A DNA stretch of 64,000 bases. Source: Sphingomonas sp. PP-CE-1G-424. GTDB taxonomy: Bacteria; Pseudomonadota; Alphaproteobacteria; Sphingomonadales; Sphingomonadaceae. The notes beneath the pieces were generated by a model. It had not been told where the DNA came from. It searched no databases and saw only the letters and a list, made by a program, of their open reading frames with translations. Where the stretch lies: NCBI RefSeq assembly GCF_004341085.1, contig NZ_SLXW01000002.1:682001-746000 (forward strand), given 5' to 3'. Both the position numbers and the translations under genes were made by a program. Of this stretch, positions 49,911 through 58,909 are shown piece after piece; within the stretch, counting starts at the first letter, position 1, and the number at the start of each line of letters is the position of its first letter.

Positions 49911-50708
49911 ATGCGTTTCACGGACAAATCCATCATCGTCACCGGCGCAGGCTCCGGCATAGGCCGCGCCGCCGCGCTCCTGTTCGCGAGCGAAGGGGGC
50001 AGGGTCGTCGTCGCCGACAAGACCGAGGGCGCGGACGAAACCGCGCACTTGATCACGCAGGCCGGCGGCACGGCGAAGGCGATCCGCATCGACGCCGGGC
50101 TCGAAGAGGACGTGATCCGCACGATCGCGCTCGCCTGCGACAGCTTCGGCGGGCTCGACGTGATGTTCGCCAATGCGGGGATCTCGGGCGGCATGGCCAA
50201 CCTGTTCGACACCGACGTCGCGCTCATCACCGAAGTGCTGCGCGTCAACCTGATCGGCCCGTTCCTCGCGATCAAGCACGCCGCGCCGCGCATCGCCGAG
50301 CGGGGGAAAGGCGCGATCGTCCTTACCGCCAGCGTCGCGGGGATCCGCTCGGGCGCCGGCTCGCCCGCCTATTCCGCGTCGAAGGCCGGCGTCATCAACC
50401 TTGCCGCCGTCTCCGCCCAACAACTTACGGGCTCCAACGTCCGCGTCAACGCGATCTGCCCCGGCCTGACCGAGACCGGCATGACCAAGCCCGTCTTCGA
50501 CTACGCGCGCGAGGCGAACAAGATGGACCGCGTCGGCCGCCTCAACCCGCTCCACCGCGGCGCGCAGCCCGAGGAACTCGCCAAGGTCGCGCTGTTCCTC
50601 GCCTCCGACGACGCCAGCTATGTCAACGGGCAGGCGATCGCGGTCGACGGGGGCCTCTCGTCCAGCCACCCCGTCACGCGACAGGAATACGGCAAGACCG
50701 CCGCCTGA
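49911..50708 (+). CDS. SDR-family oxidoreductase
   Basis: A 265-residue short-chain dehydrogenase. TGAGSGIGRAAALLFASEG cofactor site, MFANAGISGG, LTASVAGIRSGAGSPAYSASKAGV with the Ser-Tyr-Lys catalytic set, and C-terminal NGQAIAVDGGLSS. Follows the first SDR gene by 15 bases and presumably belongs to the same transcript. An Asp at the end of the second strand (VVVADKTE) suggests NAD preference. Confidence 0.92.
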   Translation: MRFTDKSIIVTGAGSGIGRAAALLFASEGGRVVVADKTEGADETAHLITQAGGTAKAIRIDAGLEEDVIRTIALACDSFGGLDVMFANAGISGGMANLFDTDVALITEVLRVNLIGPFLAIKHAAPRIAERGKGAIVLTASVAGIRSGAGSPAYSASKAGVINLAAVSAQQLTGSNVRVNAICPGLTETGMTKPVFDYAREANKMDRVGRLNPLHRGAQPEELAKVALFLASDDASYVNGQAIAVDGGLSSSHPVTRQEYGKTAA

Positions 50709-50826
50709 CCGATGATGCTGTCGGGTCGCGGCGTTTCGGCCGCTGGATACGCTTGCGCAACGACTTTTGCGGGACCATTTGCGACGTGCGGACGTTGAGC
50801 GTCCGACCCCATAAAGGAGAACCCCC

Positions 50827-51441
50827 ATGGCTTTCGAACTCCCACCGTTGCCGTATGCCTATGACGCGCTCGAGCCGGTGATCGACCAGGAAACGATGAA
50901 GTTTCATCACGACAAGCATCATGCGGCGTACACCGCGAAGCTGAACGAAGGCGTCGAGAAGGATTCCGCGCTGGCGGGCAAGTCGATCGAGGACATCCTC
51001 GGCATGATCTCGTCGCAGCCGCCGCTGGTCCGCAACAATGGCGGCGGTTTCTGGAACCACGACTTCTTCTGGAAGACGATGGCGGCCAAGAATGGCCAGG
51101 CACCGTCCGGCAAGCTCGCCGAGGCGATCGATCGCGACTTCGGCGGCCTCGACAAGCTGAAGGAAGAGTTCAACACCAAGGGTGCAGGGCAGTTCGGCTC
51201 GGGCTGGGCATGGCTGATCGCGGATGCGAGCGGCAAGCTGAAGGTGACGAGCACGCCGAACCAGGACAACCCGCTTATGGACGACGCCAAGGAGCCCGGC
51301 ACGCCGCTGCTCGGTAACGACGTGTGGGAGCACGCCTATTACCTGACGTACAAGAACGATCGTCCGGGCTATCTGAAGGCCTGGTGGGACATCGTGAACT
51401 GGGACGTCGTCGGTGAGCGCTACGCGAAGATCGCGGGCTGA
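50827..51441 (+). CDS. sodB: iron/manganese superoxide dismutase (SodB type)
   Basis: A 204-residue enzyme of normal length. Metal ligands: His in MKFHHDKHHAAY, His in NHDFFW, Asp/His in VGERY-preceding DIVNWDVV and DVWEHAYYLTYKNDRPGYL. The GSGWAWLI and GGGFWNHDFFWKTM stretches are standard. AAAGGAGA lies just before the start. The sequence is of the iron-type branch (SodB), though iron versus manganese cannot be fully settled from sequence. Removes superoxide in the cytosol. Confidence 0.93.
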   Translation: MAFELPPLPYAYDALEPVIDQETMKFHHDKHHAAYTAKLNEGVEKDSALAGKSIEDILGMISSQPPLVRNNGGGFWNHDFFWKTMAAKNGQAPSGKLAEAIDRDFGGLDKLKEEFNTKGAGQFGSGWAWLIADASGKLKVTSTPNQDNPLMDDAKEPGTPLLGNDVWEHAYYLTYKNDRPGYLKAWWDIVNWDVVGERYAKIAG

Positions 51442-51449
51442 CCTGAATT

Positions 51450-51555
51450 CCCCTCCCGCTTGCGGGAGGGGCTAGGGGAGGGCGCGACGTACGTACCGGC
51501 GTCCGGTTTGTTTGGTCAGGCCCTCCCCCGACCCCTCCCGCAGGCGGGAGGGGAG
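51450..51555. repeat. paired palindromic repeat (class CCCTCCCGC)
   Basis: CCCCTCCCGCTTGCGGGAGGGG and, inverted, CCCCTCCCGCAGGCGGGAGGGG, separated by a variable spacer and a GGGGAGGG/CCCTCCCC inner pair. Sits between the convergent sodB and yciB genes and can act as a bidirectional terminator. Confidence 0.75.
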
Positions 51556-51562
51556 CAATAGA

Positions 51563-52180
51563 TTACCCTTCGGGCGGCAGGTCGGTCACGGCTTTGTCGC
51601 CCGTTTGCAATCCGTGCTTCAGTAGCATCGGAATGTTGGCGAACGCGAAGAGCAGCGTCAGCGGGATCGCGCCCCAGAGCTTGAAGCCGACCCAGAAATC
51701 CCAGGTCGTGTTGCGCCACACGGCCTCGTTCAGCACTGCCATGAACACGAAGAACACCGCCCAGTTGCGCGTGAGCTTGCGCCAGCCATCGGCGGACAGA
51801 CCGGGGTAAGCGGTTGCGAGCAGCGACTGGAGCAGTGGGCGCCCGGTGACGAGACCGAACGTCAGGATCGCCGCGAACATCGCGTAGATGATCGTCGGCT
51901 TCATCTGGATGAAGCGCTGGTCGTGGAAATAGATCGTCAGCCCGCCGAACACGACGATCAGCGCACCCGAGAGCCACAGCATCGGCGAGATATGGCCGGT
52001 CTTGAGCTTCGACACGATCATCGCGGCGACCGTGGCGATGATGAACGCGGTGGTGGCGGCGACGACGCGGACGATCGGCAGGCCGGGGGTGAGGAAGTTC
52101 ACCGCGAAGAAGATCGCGAGCGGGCCGTAGTCGACCGCCATGCGGAGGCCGGGGGAAAGGGGGGGCTTGGTTGGGGTCAC
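51563..52180 (-). CDS. yciB: inner membrane septation protein YciB
   Basis: A 205-residue protein with five or six TM segments. Family motifs: GPLAIFFAVNF near the N-terminus, GLTIYFHDQRFIQMKPTIIYAMFAA in the middle, LTRNWAVFFVFMAVLNEAVWRN and DFWVGFKLWGAIPLTLLFAFANIPML. YciB (septation protein A) acts in envelope maintenance at division. Runs towards sodB. Confidence 0.92.
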   Translation of the reverse strand: MTPTKPPLSPGLRMAVDYGPLAIFFAVNFLTPGLPIVRVVAATTAFIIATVAAMIVSKLKTGHISPMLWLSGALIVVFGGLTIYFHDQRFIQMKPTIIYAMFAAILTFGLVTGRPLLQSLLATAYPGLSADGWRKLTRNWAVFFVFMAVLNEAVWRNTTWDFWVGFKLWGAIPLTLLFAFANIPMLLKHGLQTGDKAVTDLPPEG

Positions 52181-52197
52181 GAGATCAATCCAGAATA

Positions 52198-52271
52198 CCG
52201 TTCGTCCTGAGCGTAGTCGAAGGACATTGCCACAAACGGGCCGGTCCTTCGACTACGCTCAGGACGAACGG
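52198..52271. repeat. paired palindromic repeat (class CGTTCGTCCTGAGC)
   Basis: CCGTTCGTCCTGAGCGTAGT pairs with ACTACGCTCAGGACGAACGG. Partial degenerate GAACGGAAAA copies continue to about 52310. Lies between the ends of the yciB promoter region and the ftsY stop. Confidence 0.75.
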
Positions 52272-52328
52272 AAAAAGAGGGCTCAAGGCGAACGGAAAAC
52301 GAGGTGCGCTGAGCGAACGGGCCAAGCG

Positions 52329-53264
52329 TTACTTCCGGACGCTCTCCACACCGGCGATGATCCGGCTCACTTCGTTGGCATCGAACGGGCGCAGATCCGT
52401 CATGCCCTCGCCGATGCCGATCGCGTGGATCGGCAGGCCGTATTTCTCGGCCGCCGCGACCAGCACGCCGCCGCGCGCGGTGCCGTCGAGCTTGGTCATC
52501 ACGAGACCGGTGACGCCCGCCACCTCCTTGAAGACCTCGATCTGCTGGAGTGCGTTCTGGCCGGTGGTGGCGTCGAGTACCAGGACGATGTCGTGCGGGC
52601 TCTCCGGGTTGATGCGACCCAGCACACGGCGGATCTTGGCCAGTTCGTCCATCAGTTCGCGCTTGTTCTGCAGGCGGCCGGCGGTGTCGACGATCAGTAC
52701 GTCGATACCGGTCTCGGTCGCTTTCTTGACCGCGTCCCATACCACGCCGGCTGCATCCCCGCCCTCGGGGCCGGTGACGATCGGCACGCCGACTCGCTCG
52801 GCCCAGGTGCGGAGCTGGCCGATCGCGGCGGCGCGGAAGGTGTCGCCGGCGGCGAGCATCACGCCGTAATCCTGCTCCATCAGCAGATGCGCGAGCTTGG
52901 CGATGGTCGTCGTTTTGCCCGAGCCGTTGACGCCGATGACGAGGATCACCTGCGGGCGCGGGAAGGCGTCGATCTCGATCGGCTTGGCGACCGTGGCGAG
53001 GACCTTCTCGACCTCCTCCGCGACGATCACGCGGATGCCGAGCTCCTCCATGTTGCGTTCGAAGCTGCCTTCGGACAGGCGGCGGCGGATGCGGCCGGCG
53101 GTCTCGGGACCGAGATCGGAGGCAATCAGCGCCTCCTCGATGTCGTCGAGCGTCGAATCGTCGAGCCGTGCGCCGCCAAGGCCGGCGAGGTTGCCGACGA
53201 GCCGGTCGGAGGTGCGCTTGAAGCCGCCGATCAGCTTGTCGTGCCAGGTTGGGGTGGTGCTCAT
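52329..53264 (-). CDS. ftsY: signal recognition particle receptor FtsY
   Basis: A 311-residue GTPase, short because it lacks the long acidic N-terminal extension of E. coli FtsY. NG domains: GVNGSGKTTTIAKLAHLL (G1), DTFRAAAIGQL, DTAGRLQNKRELMDEL (G3), TKLDGTARGG (G4) and GIGEGMTDLRPFDA (closing). It docks the SRP-ribosome complex at the membrane. Its start overlaps the end of mtaB. Ffh is encoded about 2.5 kb away on the other strand. Confidence 0.96.
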   Translation of the reverse strand: MSTTPTWHDKLIGGFKRTSDRLVGNLAGLGGARLDDSTLDDIEEALIASDLGPETAGRIRRRLSEGSFERNMEELGIRVIVAEEVEKVLATVAKPIEIDAFPRPQVILVIGVNGSGKTTTIAKLAHLLMEQDYGVMLAAGDTFRAAAIGQLRTWAERVGVPIVTGPEGGDAAGVVWDAVKKATETGIDVLIVDTAGRLQNKRELMDELAKIRRVLGRINPESPHDIVLVLDATTGQNALQQIEVFKEVAGVTGLVMTKLDGTARGGVLVAAAEKYGLPIHAIGIGEGMTDLRPFDANEVSRIIAGVESVRK

Positions 53265-54508
53265 GATGGTTCTCGTGTTGCGCTGAGGCGTTCGGCCGTG
53301 GCGCCGGTGATCGTGATGCGGACGATGTCGCCGGGTATGGCGGGTTCGTCCAGCAGGGCTTCTGCGAAATTGCCGATATGCCCGCGATCGCCGGGGCGTT
53401 CGACGAGCAGATCCTGCGACGTGCCTACCAGCGTTTGCAGCCAGTTCGCTCGCGACGTTTCGCCAGCCTCGCGGAGGAGGGCGGCGCGCTGGCGGCGGAC
53501 TTCGGGCTCGACCTGCGGCATGCGCGCGGCGGGGGTGCCGGCGCGGGGCGAATAGGGGAAGATGTGCGGGTGGACGATGTGGCAGTCGCCGATCAGAGCG
53601 CGCGTGTTGGCGAACATCGCCGCGTCCTCGGTCGGGAAGCCGGCGATCAGGTCCGCGCCGATCGCGATGTCGGAGCGGGCGGTCTTGAGGCGATCGACCA
53701 GCGCGACGCTTTCGGCGCGCGAATGGCGGCGCTTCATGCGCTTGAGGATCAGGTCGTCGCCGGCCTGCAACGACAGGTGTACGTGCGGCATGATCCGGCG
53801 CTCGGTCGTCAGCAGCGCGAAGAGGCGGTCGTCGATCTCGATGCCGTCTAGCGAGGATAGGCGCAGGCGTTCGAGCGCGGGCACGTGATGCAGAATGCGT
53901 TCGACGAGGTGGCCGAGTGTCGGCGTGCCGGGGAGGTCGGGGCCGTAGCTGGTGAGGTCCACACCGGTGAGGACGATCTCGCGATGGCCTGCGTCGACGA
54001 GACCGGCGATCCGGTCGACGACCGCGCCCGCGGGGACCGAGCGGCTCGGGCCGCGGCCGAACGGGATCGCGCAGAAGGTGCAGCGGTGATCGCAGCCGTT
54101 CTGGACTTCGACGAACGCTCTAGCGTGGGCGGAAAAGCTCGCGGCGAGGTGCGGCGCGGTCTCGCGGACCTGCATAATGTCAGAGACGACGACTGCGGCG
54201 TCGGTCTGCCAGGACTGAGCCGTGAGCTTGTCCGCATTGCCGATGACGCGGTCGACCTCGGGCATCGCGGCGAAGCTGGCAGGGTCGATCTGAGCGGCGC
54301 AGCCGGTGACGACGATCTGCGCGTCCGGCCGATCGCGTTTAGCCCGGCGGATCGCGACCCGCGTCGCCTTCACCGCCGCGTTGGTGACCGCGCAGCTGTT
54401 GACCACGACCATGTCCCGCCCGGCGACGAGCGCGCGGATGGTCTCGCTTTCGGCGATATTGAGGCGGCAGCCGAGGCTGATGACCTCTGGCGCGGGGGCG
54501 GGTGACAT
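53261..54508 (-). CDS. mtaB: tRNA t6A37 methylthiotransferase MtaB
   Basis: A 415-residue radical-SAM enzyme. N-terminal MTTase domain (GCRLNIAESETIRAL with the first cluster Cys), Cys residues at VVNSCAVT and VTGCAAQ, then the radical-SAM CDHRCTFCAIPFGRG (CxxxCxxC) and LTGVDLTSYGPDL. It adds a methylthio group at C2 of t6A at position 37 in tRNAs reading ANN codons. Overlaps the ftsY start by four bases; the mtaB-ftsY pair is a common arrangement in alphaproteobacteria. Confidence 0.94.
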   Translation of the reverse strand: MSPAPAPEVISLGCRLNIAESETIRALVAGRDMVVVNSCAVTNAAVKATRVAIRRAKRDRPDAQIVVTGCAAQIDPASFAAMPEVDRVIGNADKLTAQSWQTDAAVVVSDIMQVRETAPHLAASFSAHARAFVEVQNGCDHRCTFCAIPFGRGPSRSVPAGAVVDRIAGLVDAGHREIVLTGVDLTSYGPDLPGTPTLGHLVERILHHVPALERLRLSSLDGIEIDDRLFALLTTERRIMPHVHLSLQAGDDLILKRMKRRHSRAESVALVDRLKTARSDIAIGADLIAGFPTEDAAMFANTRALIGDCHIVHPHIFPYSPRAGTPAARMPQVEPEVRRQRAALLREAGETSRANWLQTLVGTSQDLLVERPGDRGHIGNFAEALLDEPAIPGDIVRITITGATAERLSATREPS

Positions 54509-54579
54509 GCGCGCGATTTAGGAGCCGTAAGGGGCGAAGTCCACGCTTTGTGGCTCGGGTCGGGCCCGGCTGCCGTCGA

Positions 54580-56205
54580 TCAGCCCGCCAACCTTGGCGC
54601 GATGCCGCGCTGAGGCGGCGCGCTGATGTCCGGTCGTTGCGCCAGCAGCCGCTTTTCCGCGAGCAGCCGGCGCACTTGCGCAGCGCACAGCGGCCGCCCG
54701 TACAAATAGCCCTGGCCCTTCGCGCATCCCATGCCGCGCAGTCGCTCTTCGATTGCGGCGTTCTCGATTCCCTCGGCGGTGGTCGGCAGGTTCAGACTAT
54801 CGCCGAGCCGGACGATCGTGTTGACGATCGCCATGCTGTCGGGATTGTCGAGCATCGAGCCGACGAAGCTCTTGTCGACCTTGATCCGGTCGAACGGCAG
54901 CGCGCGTAGATGCGCGAGGCTCGAATAGCCGGTGCCGAAGTCGTCGAGGGCGATGCTGATGCCCTGGTTCTTCAGGCTGCCGACGATCGACTGGGCGAGC
55001 GGCAGATTGTCGAACAGCGCGCTCTCGGTGATCTCGATCTCGAGCCGGCTGGCGGGAAAACCGGTCTCGACGAGCGTCTTGATGATCTTCTGCGCCAGCC
55101 ACGCGTCGCGCAACTGCACCGGCGAGATGTTGATCGACAGCGACAGGCCTGCATCCCAGTCGCGCGCCGCGGTGAACGCCTGACGCATGACCGACAGCGA
55201 CAGATCGCCGATCAGGCCGATCCCCTCCGCGATCGGAATGAAAACTTCCGGCCCGATCGCGCCGCGCGTCGGATGCTCCCACCGCGCGAGCACCTCGAAC
55301 CCGGTGATGCAGCCGGTCGTCAGATCGACCTGCTGTTCGAAGAACGGCACGATCGCATCGTTGGGGACGGCCACGCGCAACCCGGCCTCGAGTTCGCCGC
55401 GCAACTGGACGGATCGCTCCATCGCGCCATCGAACCAGGCATGACGATTGCGCCCGGCGACCTTGGCAGCATGCAACGCCATGTCCGACGTCCGCAGCAG
55501 CGCGTCCATCGACGTGCAATCGATGTCCGAGCGGGCGATGCCGATCGAGGTGCTGACGTGGACTTCGGTCTCGCCGATGAGGAACGGTTTCGACAGGTCC
55601 GCGATCAGTCGGTCGGCGATCCGGTCGACGACCCCGGGATAGGCGGCATCGAATACCACTGCGCAGGCGAACTCGTCGGCGTTGAGGCGCGCGAGCAGGC
55701 TCGATCCGGGGACCAATGCGCTGATCTTTTCGGCAACCAGCGTGAGCAGCGCATCGCCGATGGCATAACCGTGCACGTCGTTGACCGTCTTGAAGTGATC
55801 GAGATCGATGGTCAGCAGGGCCAAGGCCTTGCCCCGGCGAAGCGATCCGGTGAACAGCGCTGCACCTTCCTCGATCAGGCTTCGGCGGTTCAGGAAGCCG
55901 GTCAGCGGATCATATTGCGACAGCAGCTTCGCGCGCTGATCCGCGTCCGACAGTTGCGACAGTTCTTCGGCGAGGCCGCGATACCGGAACCAGCCGAACA
56001 GGATCAGCGCGACGTTGAGAAACATCGCCGCGATCAGCGTGCGATCGATGACGGCGTTGCCGCCCTTCAAATGCTCGATCGCTTCCAGCAATACGCCCCC
56101 GCCGGTGCCGATGAACAGCAGCAGTGCGGCGCCCGTGAGCGCGCCGGTCATGAATTCCCGGCTGATGAGGCGAAGCGAACGGGTCGTCGCCGGCGGTAAA
56201 ATCAT
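54580..56205 (-). CDS. GGDEF/EAL-domain protein with degenerate GGDEF
   Basis: A 541-residue protein with two TM segments at about residues 17-40 and 53-73. The GGDEF domain (about 95-255) has DHFKTVNDVHGYAIGDALLTLVAEKI, but the active-site motif is LNADEF in place of GGDEF, so cyclase activity is doubtful. The EAL domain (about 275-525) keeps FEVLARWEHP, NISPVQL, EITESAL and DDFGTGYSSLAHLRALPFDRIKVDKSFV, which favours an active c-di-GMP phosphodiesterase. It lowers c-di-GMP at the membrane, if active. Confidence 0.88.
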   Translation of the reverse strand: MILPPATTRSLRLISREFMTGALTGAALLLFIGTGGGVLLEAIEHLKGGNAVIDRTLIAAMFLNVALILFGWFRYRGLAEELSQLSDADQRAKLLSQYDPLTGFLNRRSLIEEGAALFTGSLRRGKALALLTIDLDHFKTVNDVHGYAIGDALLTLVAEKISALVPGSSLLARLNADEFACAVVFDAAYPGVVDRIADRLIADLSKPFLIGETEVHVSTSIGIARSDIDCTSMDALLRTSDMALHAAKVAGRNRHAWFDGAMERSVQLRGELEAGLRVAVPNDAIVPFFEQQVDLTTGCITGFEVLARWEHPTRGAIGPEVFIPIAEGIGLIGDLSLSVMRQAFTAARDWDAGLSLSINISPVQLRDAWLAQKIIKTLVETGFPASRLEIEITESALFDNLPLAQSIVGSLKNQGISIALDDFGTGYSSLAHLRALPFDRIKVDKSFVGSMLDNPDSMAIVNTIVRLGDSLNLPTTAEGIENAAIEERLRGMGCAKGQGYLYGRPLCAAQVRRLLAEKRLLAQRPDISAPPQRGIAPRLAG

Positions 56206-56513
56206 CGATAAAACGGCCTGTAGGGTCCTTGGTCCATCCGATGTGCTCCGTGAGATATGTAGGACAGGTTAAGGTCCGCCGCGTTGCGCCGGGGCGTTGA
56301 TATGCTGCGGTGAAGGGAACACGCAGGACCCCGTACGCCGTCGGCGGGCCTCCGGGATCATGCCTGCCTTGCACTTCGCGCGCGTTTCCCGTAGGTGGCG
56401 GCCCACGTTCCGTTACGGGGCGCATTGGACGAGCATCCAAGGATGCACGCTGGCCGGCGAGGTTTCGCCCGCCGGCGCTTTTGCGTTTGGTAACGGTGTA
56501 TGGGAGTATTTCG
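56206..56513. promoter_or_regulatory. divergent intergenic region between GGDEF/EAL gene and ffh
   Basis: About 308 bases. Promoters for both directions must lie here. No SRP RNA core (GGTCAGG..GGAAGCAGCC type) was seen on either strand, and no clear -35/-10 pair can be defended. Confidence 0.4.
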
Positions 56514-58034
56514 ATGTTCGAAAGCCTGAGCGATCGACTTGGCGGCGTCTTCGACCGCCTTCGCGGCCGGGGTGCGCTGACCGAAGCGGACGTGCGCGCG
56601 GCGATGCGCGAGGTGCGCGTCGCGCTGCTCGAAGCCGACGTCGCGTTGCCCGTCGCGCGTGAGTTCGTCGAGAAGGCGACCGAGAAGGCGATCGGCCAGA
56701 ACGTCCTGCGCTCGGTCACGCCGGGGCAGCAGGTCGTCAAGATCGTCAGCGATGCGCTGGTCGAGATGCTCGGCTCGGATGCCGTCGAGCTCGAACTGGG
56801 CGTTACGCCGCCCGCCGTCATCATGATGGTCGGCCTTCAGGGGTCCGGCAAGACGACCACGACCGCCAAGATCGCCAAGCGGCTGGCGGCGGGGCAGGCC
56901 AATTTCGGACAGGCCGGTCGCGAGCGCAAAAAGGTGTTGATGGCGTCGCTCGACGTCAATCGCCCGAACGCGCAGGAGCAGCTGGCCACGCTCGGTACGC
57001 AGATCGATGTCGCGACCTTGCCGATCGTGCAGGGTCAGCAGCCGGTCGATATCGCCCGGCGCGCGATGCAGGCGGCCAAGCTCCAGGGCTATGACGTCCT
57101 GATGCTCGATACCGCGGGTCGTCTCCATGTCGACCAGGCGTTGATGGATGAGATGAAGGCGGTCGCCGACGTCGCGAACCCGGCAGAGATCCTGCTCGTT
57201 GTCGACTCGCTGACCGGCCAGGATGCGGTCAACGTCGCACAGAACTTCAGCGACCAGGTGCCGCTGACGGGTATCGTGCTGACCCGCATGGACGGCGATG
57301 CCCGCGGCGGCGCGGCGCTGTCGATGCGCGCGGTCACCGGCAAGCCGATCAAGTTTGCGGGCACCGGCGAGAAGCTCGATGCGCTCGAGGCGTTCCACCC
57401 GGAGCGCGTCGCCGGCCGCATCCTCGGCATGGGCGACGTCGTCAGCCTGGTCGAGCGCGCTGCGGAGTCGATCCAGGCCGAAGACGCCGAGCGCATGGCC
57501 GCCAAGATGGCCAAGGGTCAGTTCGACATGAACGACCTGCGTGCCCAGCTGGCGCAGATGCAGCGGATGGGCGGGCTCGGCGCGCTGGCGGGGATGATTC
57601 CCGGCATGAAGAAGGCGCAGGGCGCGGTCGCGTCGGTCGGTGGCGAGAAGGTGCTGGTGCACATGGACGCGATGATCGGTTCGATGACGATCAAGGAGCG
57701 CAACAAGCCCGAACTGATCAACGCCAAGCGCAAGATCCGCATCGCCAAGGGCTCCGGGACGACCGTCCAGGAGGTCAACAAGCTGCTGAAGATGCACCTC
57801 GAAATGTCGACCGCCATGAAGAAGATCAAGAAGATGGGCGGCATGAAGGGCATGATGGCGATGCTCGGCAAGGGCGGCATGGGCGGTGGTCTTGGCGGCA
57901 TCGGCAACGCGATCGGCGGGCCGCAGATGGGCGACATGCTCAACAAGGCTGGCGCTGGTGGCCTGCCGGGGCTTGGTGGCCCCAAGATGCCGCAGATGTC
58001 GGCCGGTTTCGACGATTTTCTGAAGAAGAAATAA
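56514..58034 (+). CDS. ffh: signal recognition particle protein Ffh
   Basis: A 506-residue SRP GTPase. Start MFESLSDRLGGVF at 56514 with GGGAG upstream; a longer open frame ahead has no family sequence. NG domain: GLQGSGKTTTTAKIAKRL (G1), DVNRPNAQEQL, LDTAGRLHVDQALMDEM, TRMDGDARGGAAL. The Met-rich M domain (about 320-470) binds SRP RNA and signal peptides (GSMTIKERNKPELINAKRKIRIAKGSGTTV). A Gly/Met-rich tail follows. First gene of ffh-rpsP-rimM-trmD-rplS. Confidence 0.96.
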   Translation: MFESLSDRLGGVFDRLRGRGALTEADVRAAMREVRVALLEADVALPVAREFVEKATEKAIGQNVLRSVTPGQQVVKIVSDALVEMLGSDAVELELGVTPPAVIMMVGLQGSGKTTTTAKIAKRLAAGQANFGQAGRERKKVLMASLDVNRPNAQEQLATLGTQIDVATLPIVQGQQPVDIARRAMQAAKLQGYDVLMLDTAGRLHVDQALMDEMKAVADVANPAEILLVVDSLTGQDAVNVAQNFSDQVPLTGIVLTRMDGDARGGAALSMRAVTGKPIKFAGTGEKLDALEAFHPERVAGRILGMGDVVSLVERAAESIQAEDAERMAAKMAKGQFDMNDLRAQLAQMQRMGGLGALAGMIPGMKKAQGAVASVGGEKVLVHMDAMIGSMTIKERNKPELINAKRKIRIAKGSGTTVQEVNKLLKMHLEMSTAMKKIKKMGGMKGMMAMLGKGGMGGGLGGIGNAIGGPQMGDMLNKAGAGGLPGLGGPKMPQMSAGFDDFLKKK

Positions 58035-58103
58035 CCCTCCTTATCCAACCACGACACCTCGGCGTTCGCTCGGGGATCTATCTAGAAAACGAAGGAAAAT
58101 ATC

Positions 58104-58532
58104 ATGGCAATCAACATTCGCCTCGCGCGCGGTGGCTCCAAGAAGCGTCCTTACTACAAGATCGTCGTTGCCGATGCGCGTTCGCCGCGTGACGGCCGCT
58201 TCATCGAGAAGATCGGCAACTACAACCCGCTCCTCGCCAAGGACAACGAGCAGCGCGTGCAGCTCGACGCCGACCGCGCGAAGCATTGGCTGAGCGTCGG
58301 CGCACAGCCGACCGACCGCGTCGCGCGCTTCCTCGACCAGGCTGGCGTGCTTGAGCGTTCGGCGCGCAACAACCCGAACAAGGGCAAGCCCGGCGAGAAG
58401 GCCACCGAGCGCGCCGAAGAGCGTGCGACCAAGGCGGCTGAAGCTGCCGAGGCCGAGGCTGCTGCAAAGGCGGCACCTGCTGCCGAGGCAGAGGCACCTG
58501 CCGCTGCCGAGACCGAAGAAGCCGCTTCGTAA
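58104..58532 (+). CDS. rpsP: 30S ribosomal protein S16
   Basis: A 142-residue S16: [44 protein letters not shown] followed by [20 protein letters not shown]. The final 55 residues are an Ala/Glu/Lys-rich extension absent from E. coli S16 (82 residues) but common in sphingomonads. Start follows GAAGGAAAAT. Co-transcribed with ffh. Confidence 0.96.
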   Translation: MAINIRLARGGSKKRPYYKIVVADARSPRDGRFIEKIGNYNPLLAKDNEQRVQLDADRAKHWLSVGAQPTDRVARFLDQAGVLERSARNNPNKGKPGEKATERAEERATKAAEAAEAEAAAKAAPAAEAEAPAAAETEEAAS

Positions 58533-58578
58533 GACGGCGGACGGATCGGTTCTGATTGGACCGATCCATCCTTTTCCT

Positions 58579-58663
58579 CGTCATCCCGGCGAAAGCTGGG
58601 ATCCAGAGCCACGGACGAAAGCGTTCCGTTGCTCTGGATCCTGGGTCGAGCCCAGGATGACGG
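58579..58663. repeat. paired palindromic repeat (class GTCATCC)
   Basis: CGTCATCCCGGCGAAAGCTGGGATCCAGAGCCA and, inverted, GCTCTGGATCCTGGGTCGAGCCCAGGATGACG. Same class as 38644 and 62410, with the two arms carrying different inner stems. Lies inside the ffh-rpsP-rimM-trmD-rplS transcript between rpsP and rimM. Confidence 0.75.
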
Positions 58664-58765
58664 TGAGGGAGCGGGGCCTGAGTGTCCCCTCCACCGACGC
58701 GTGCGTAAGCGCACCCGAACCGGACTTCATGCGTTCTCTCAATCGGTAACCCCGAACAGGAGCGC

Positions 58766-58909
58766 ATGATGGCCCCCCAATCCGACCCCCGCACAGCCCC
58801 CGCACCCGAGGACATCGAAGATGCCACCAACCAAGGCGTCTCCGCCGACGACCCCGCCGAAGGCTCCGACGACACCCCCGGCCGCGATGGAGGCTCCGCG
58901 CAAGGCTGA
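58766..58909 (+). CDS. 47-residue acidic ORF overlapping rimM
   Basis: Starts ATGATGG at 58766 with AGGAG a few bases upstream and ends in TGA at 58907-58909. The product (MMAPQSDPRTAPAPEDIEDA, then ..TNQGVSADDPAEGSDDTPG..) is acidic and disordered, and resembles small sphingomonad proteins with an ADDPAEG motif. It overlaps the 5' part of rimM in another frame. The good ribosome-binding site supports translation, and it might couple to rimM; the rimM start would then be within this ORF. Confidence 0.5.
   Translation: MMAPQSDPRTAPAPEDIEDATNQGVSADDPAEGSDDTPGRDGGSAQG

Noticed and set aside
56206..56513. SRP RNA gene upstream of ffh
   Set aside because: The conserved 4.5S core motif was sought on both strands and not seen.
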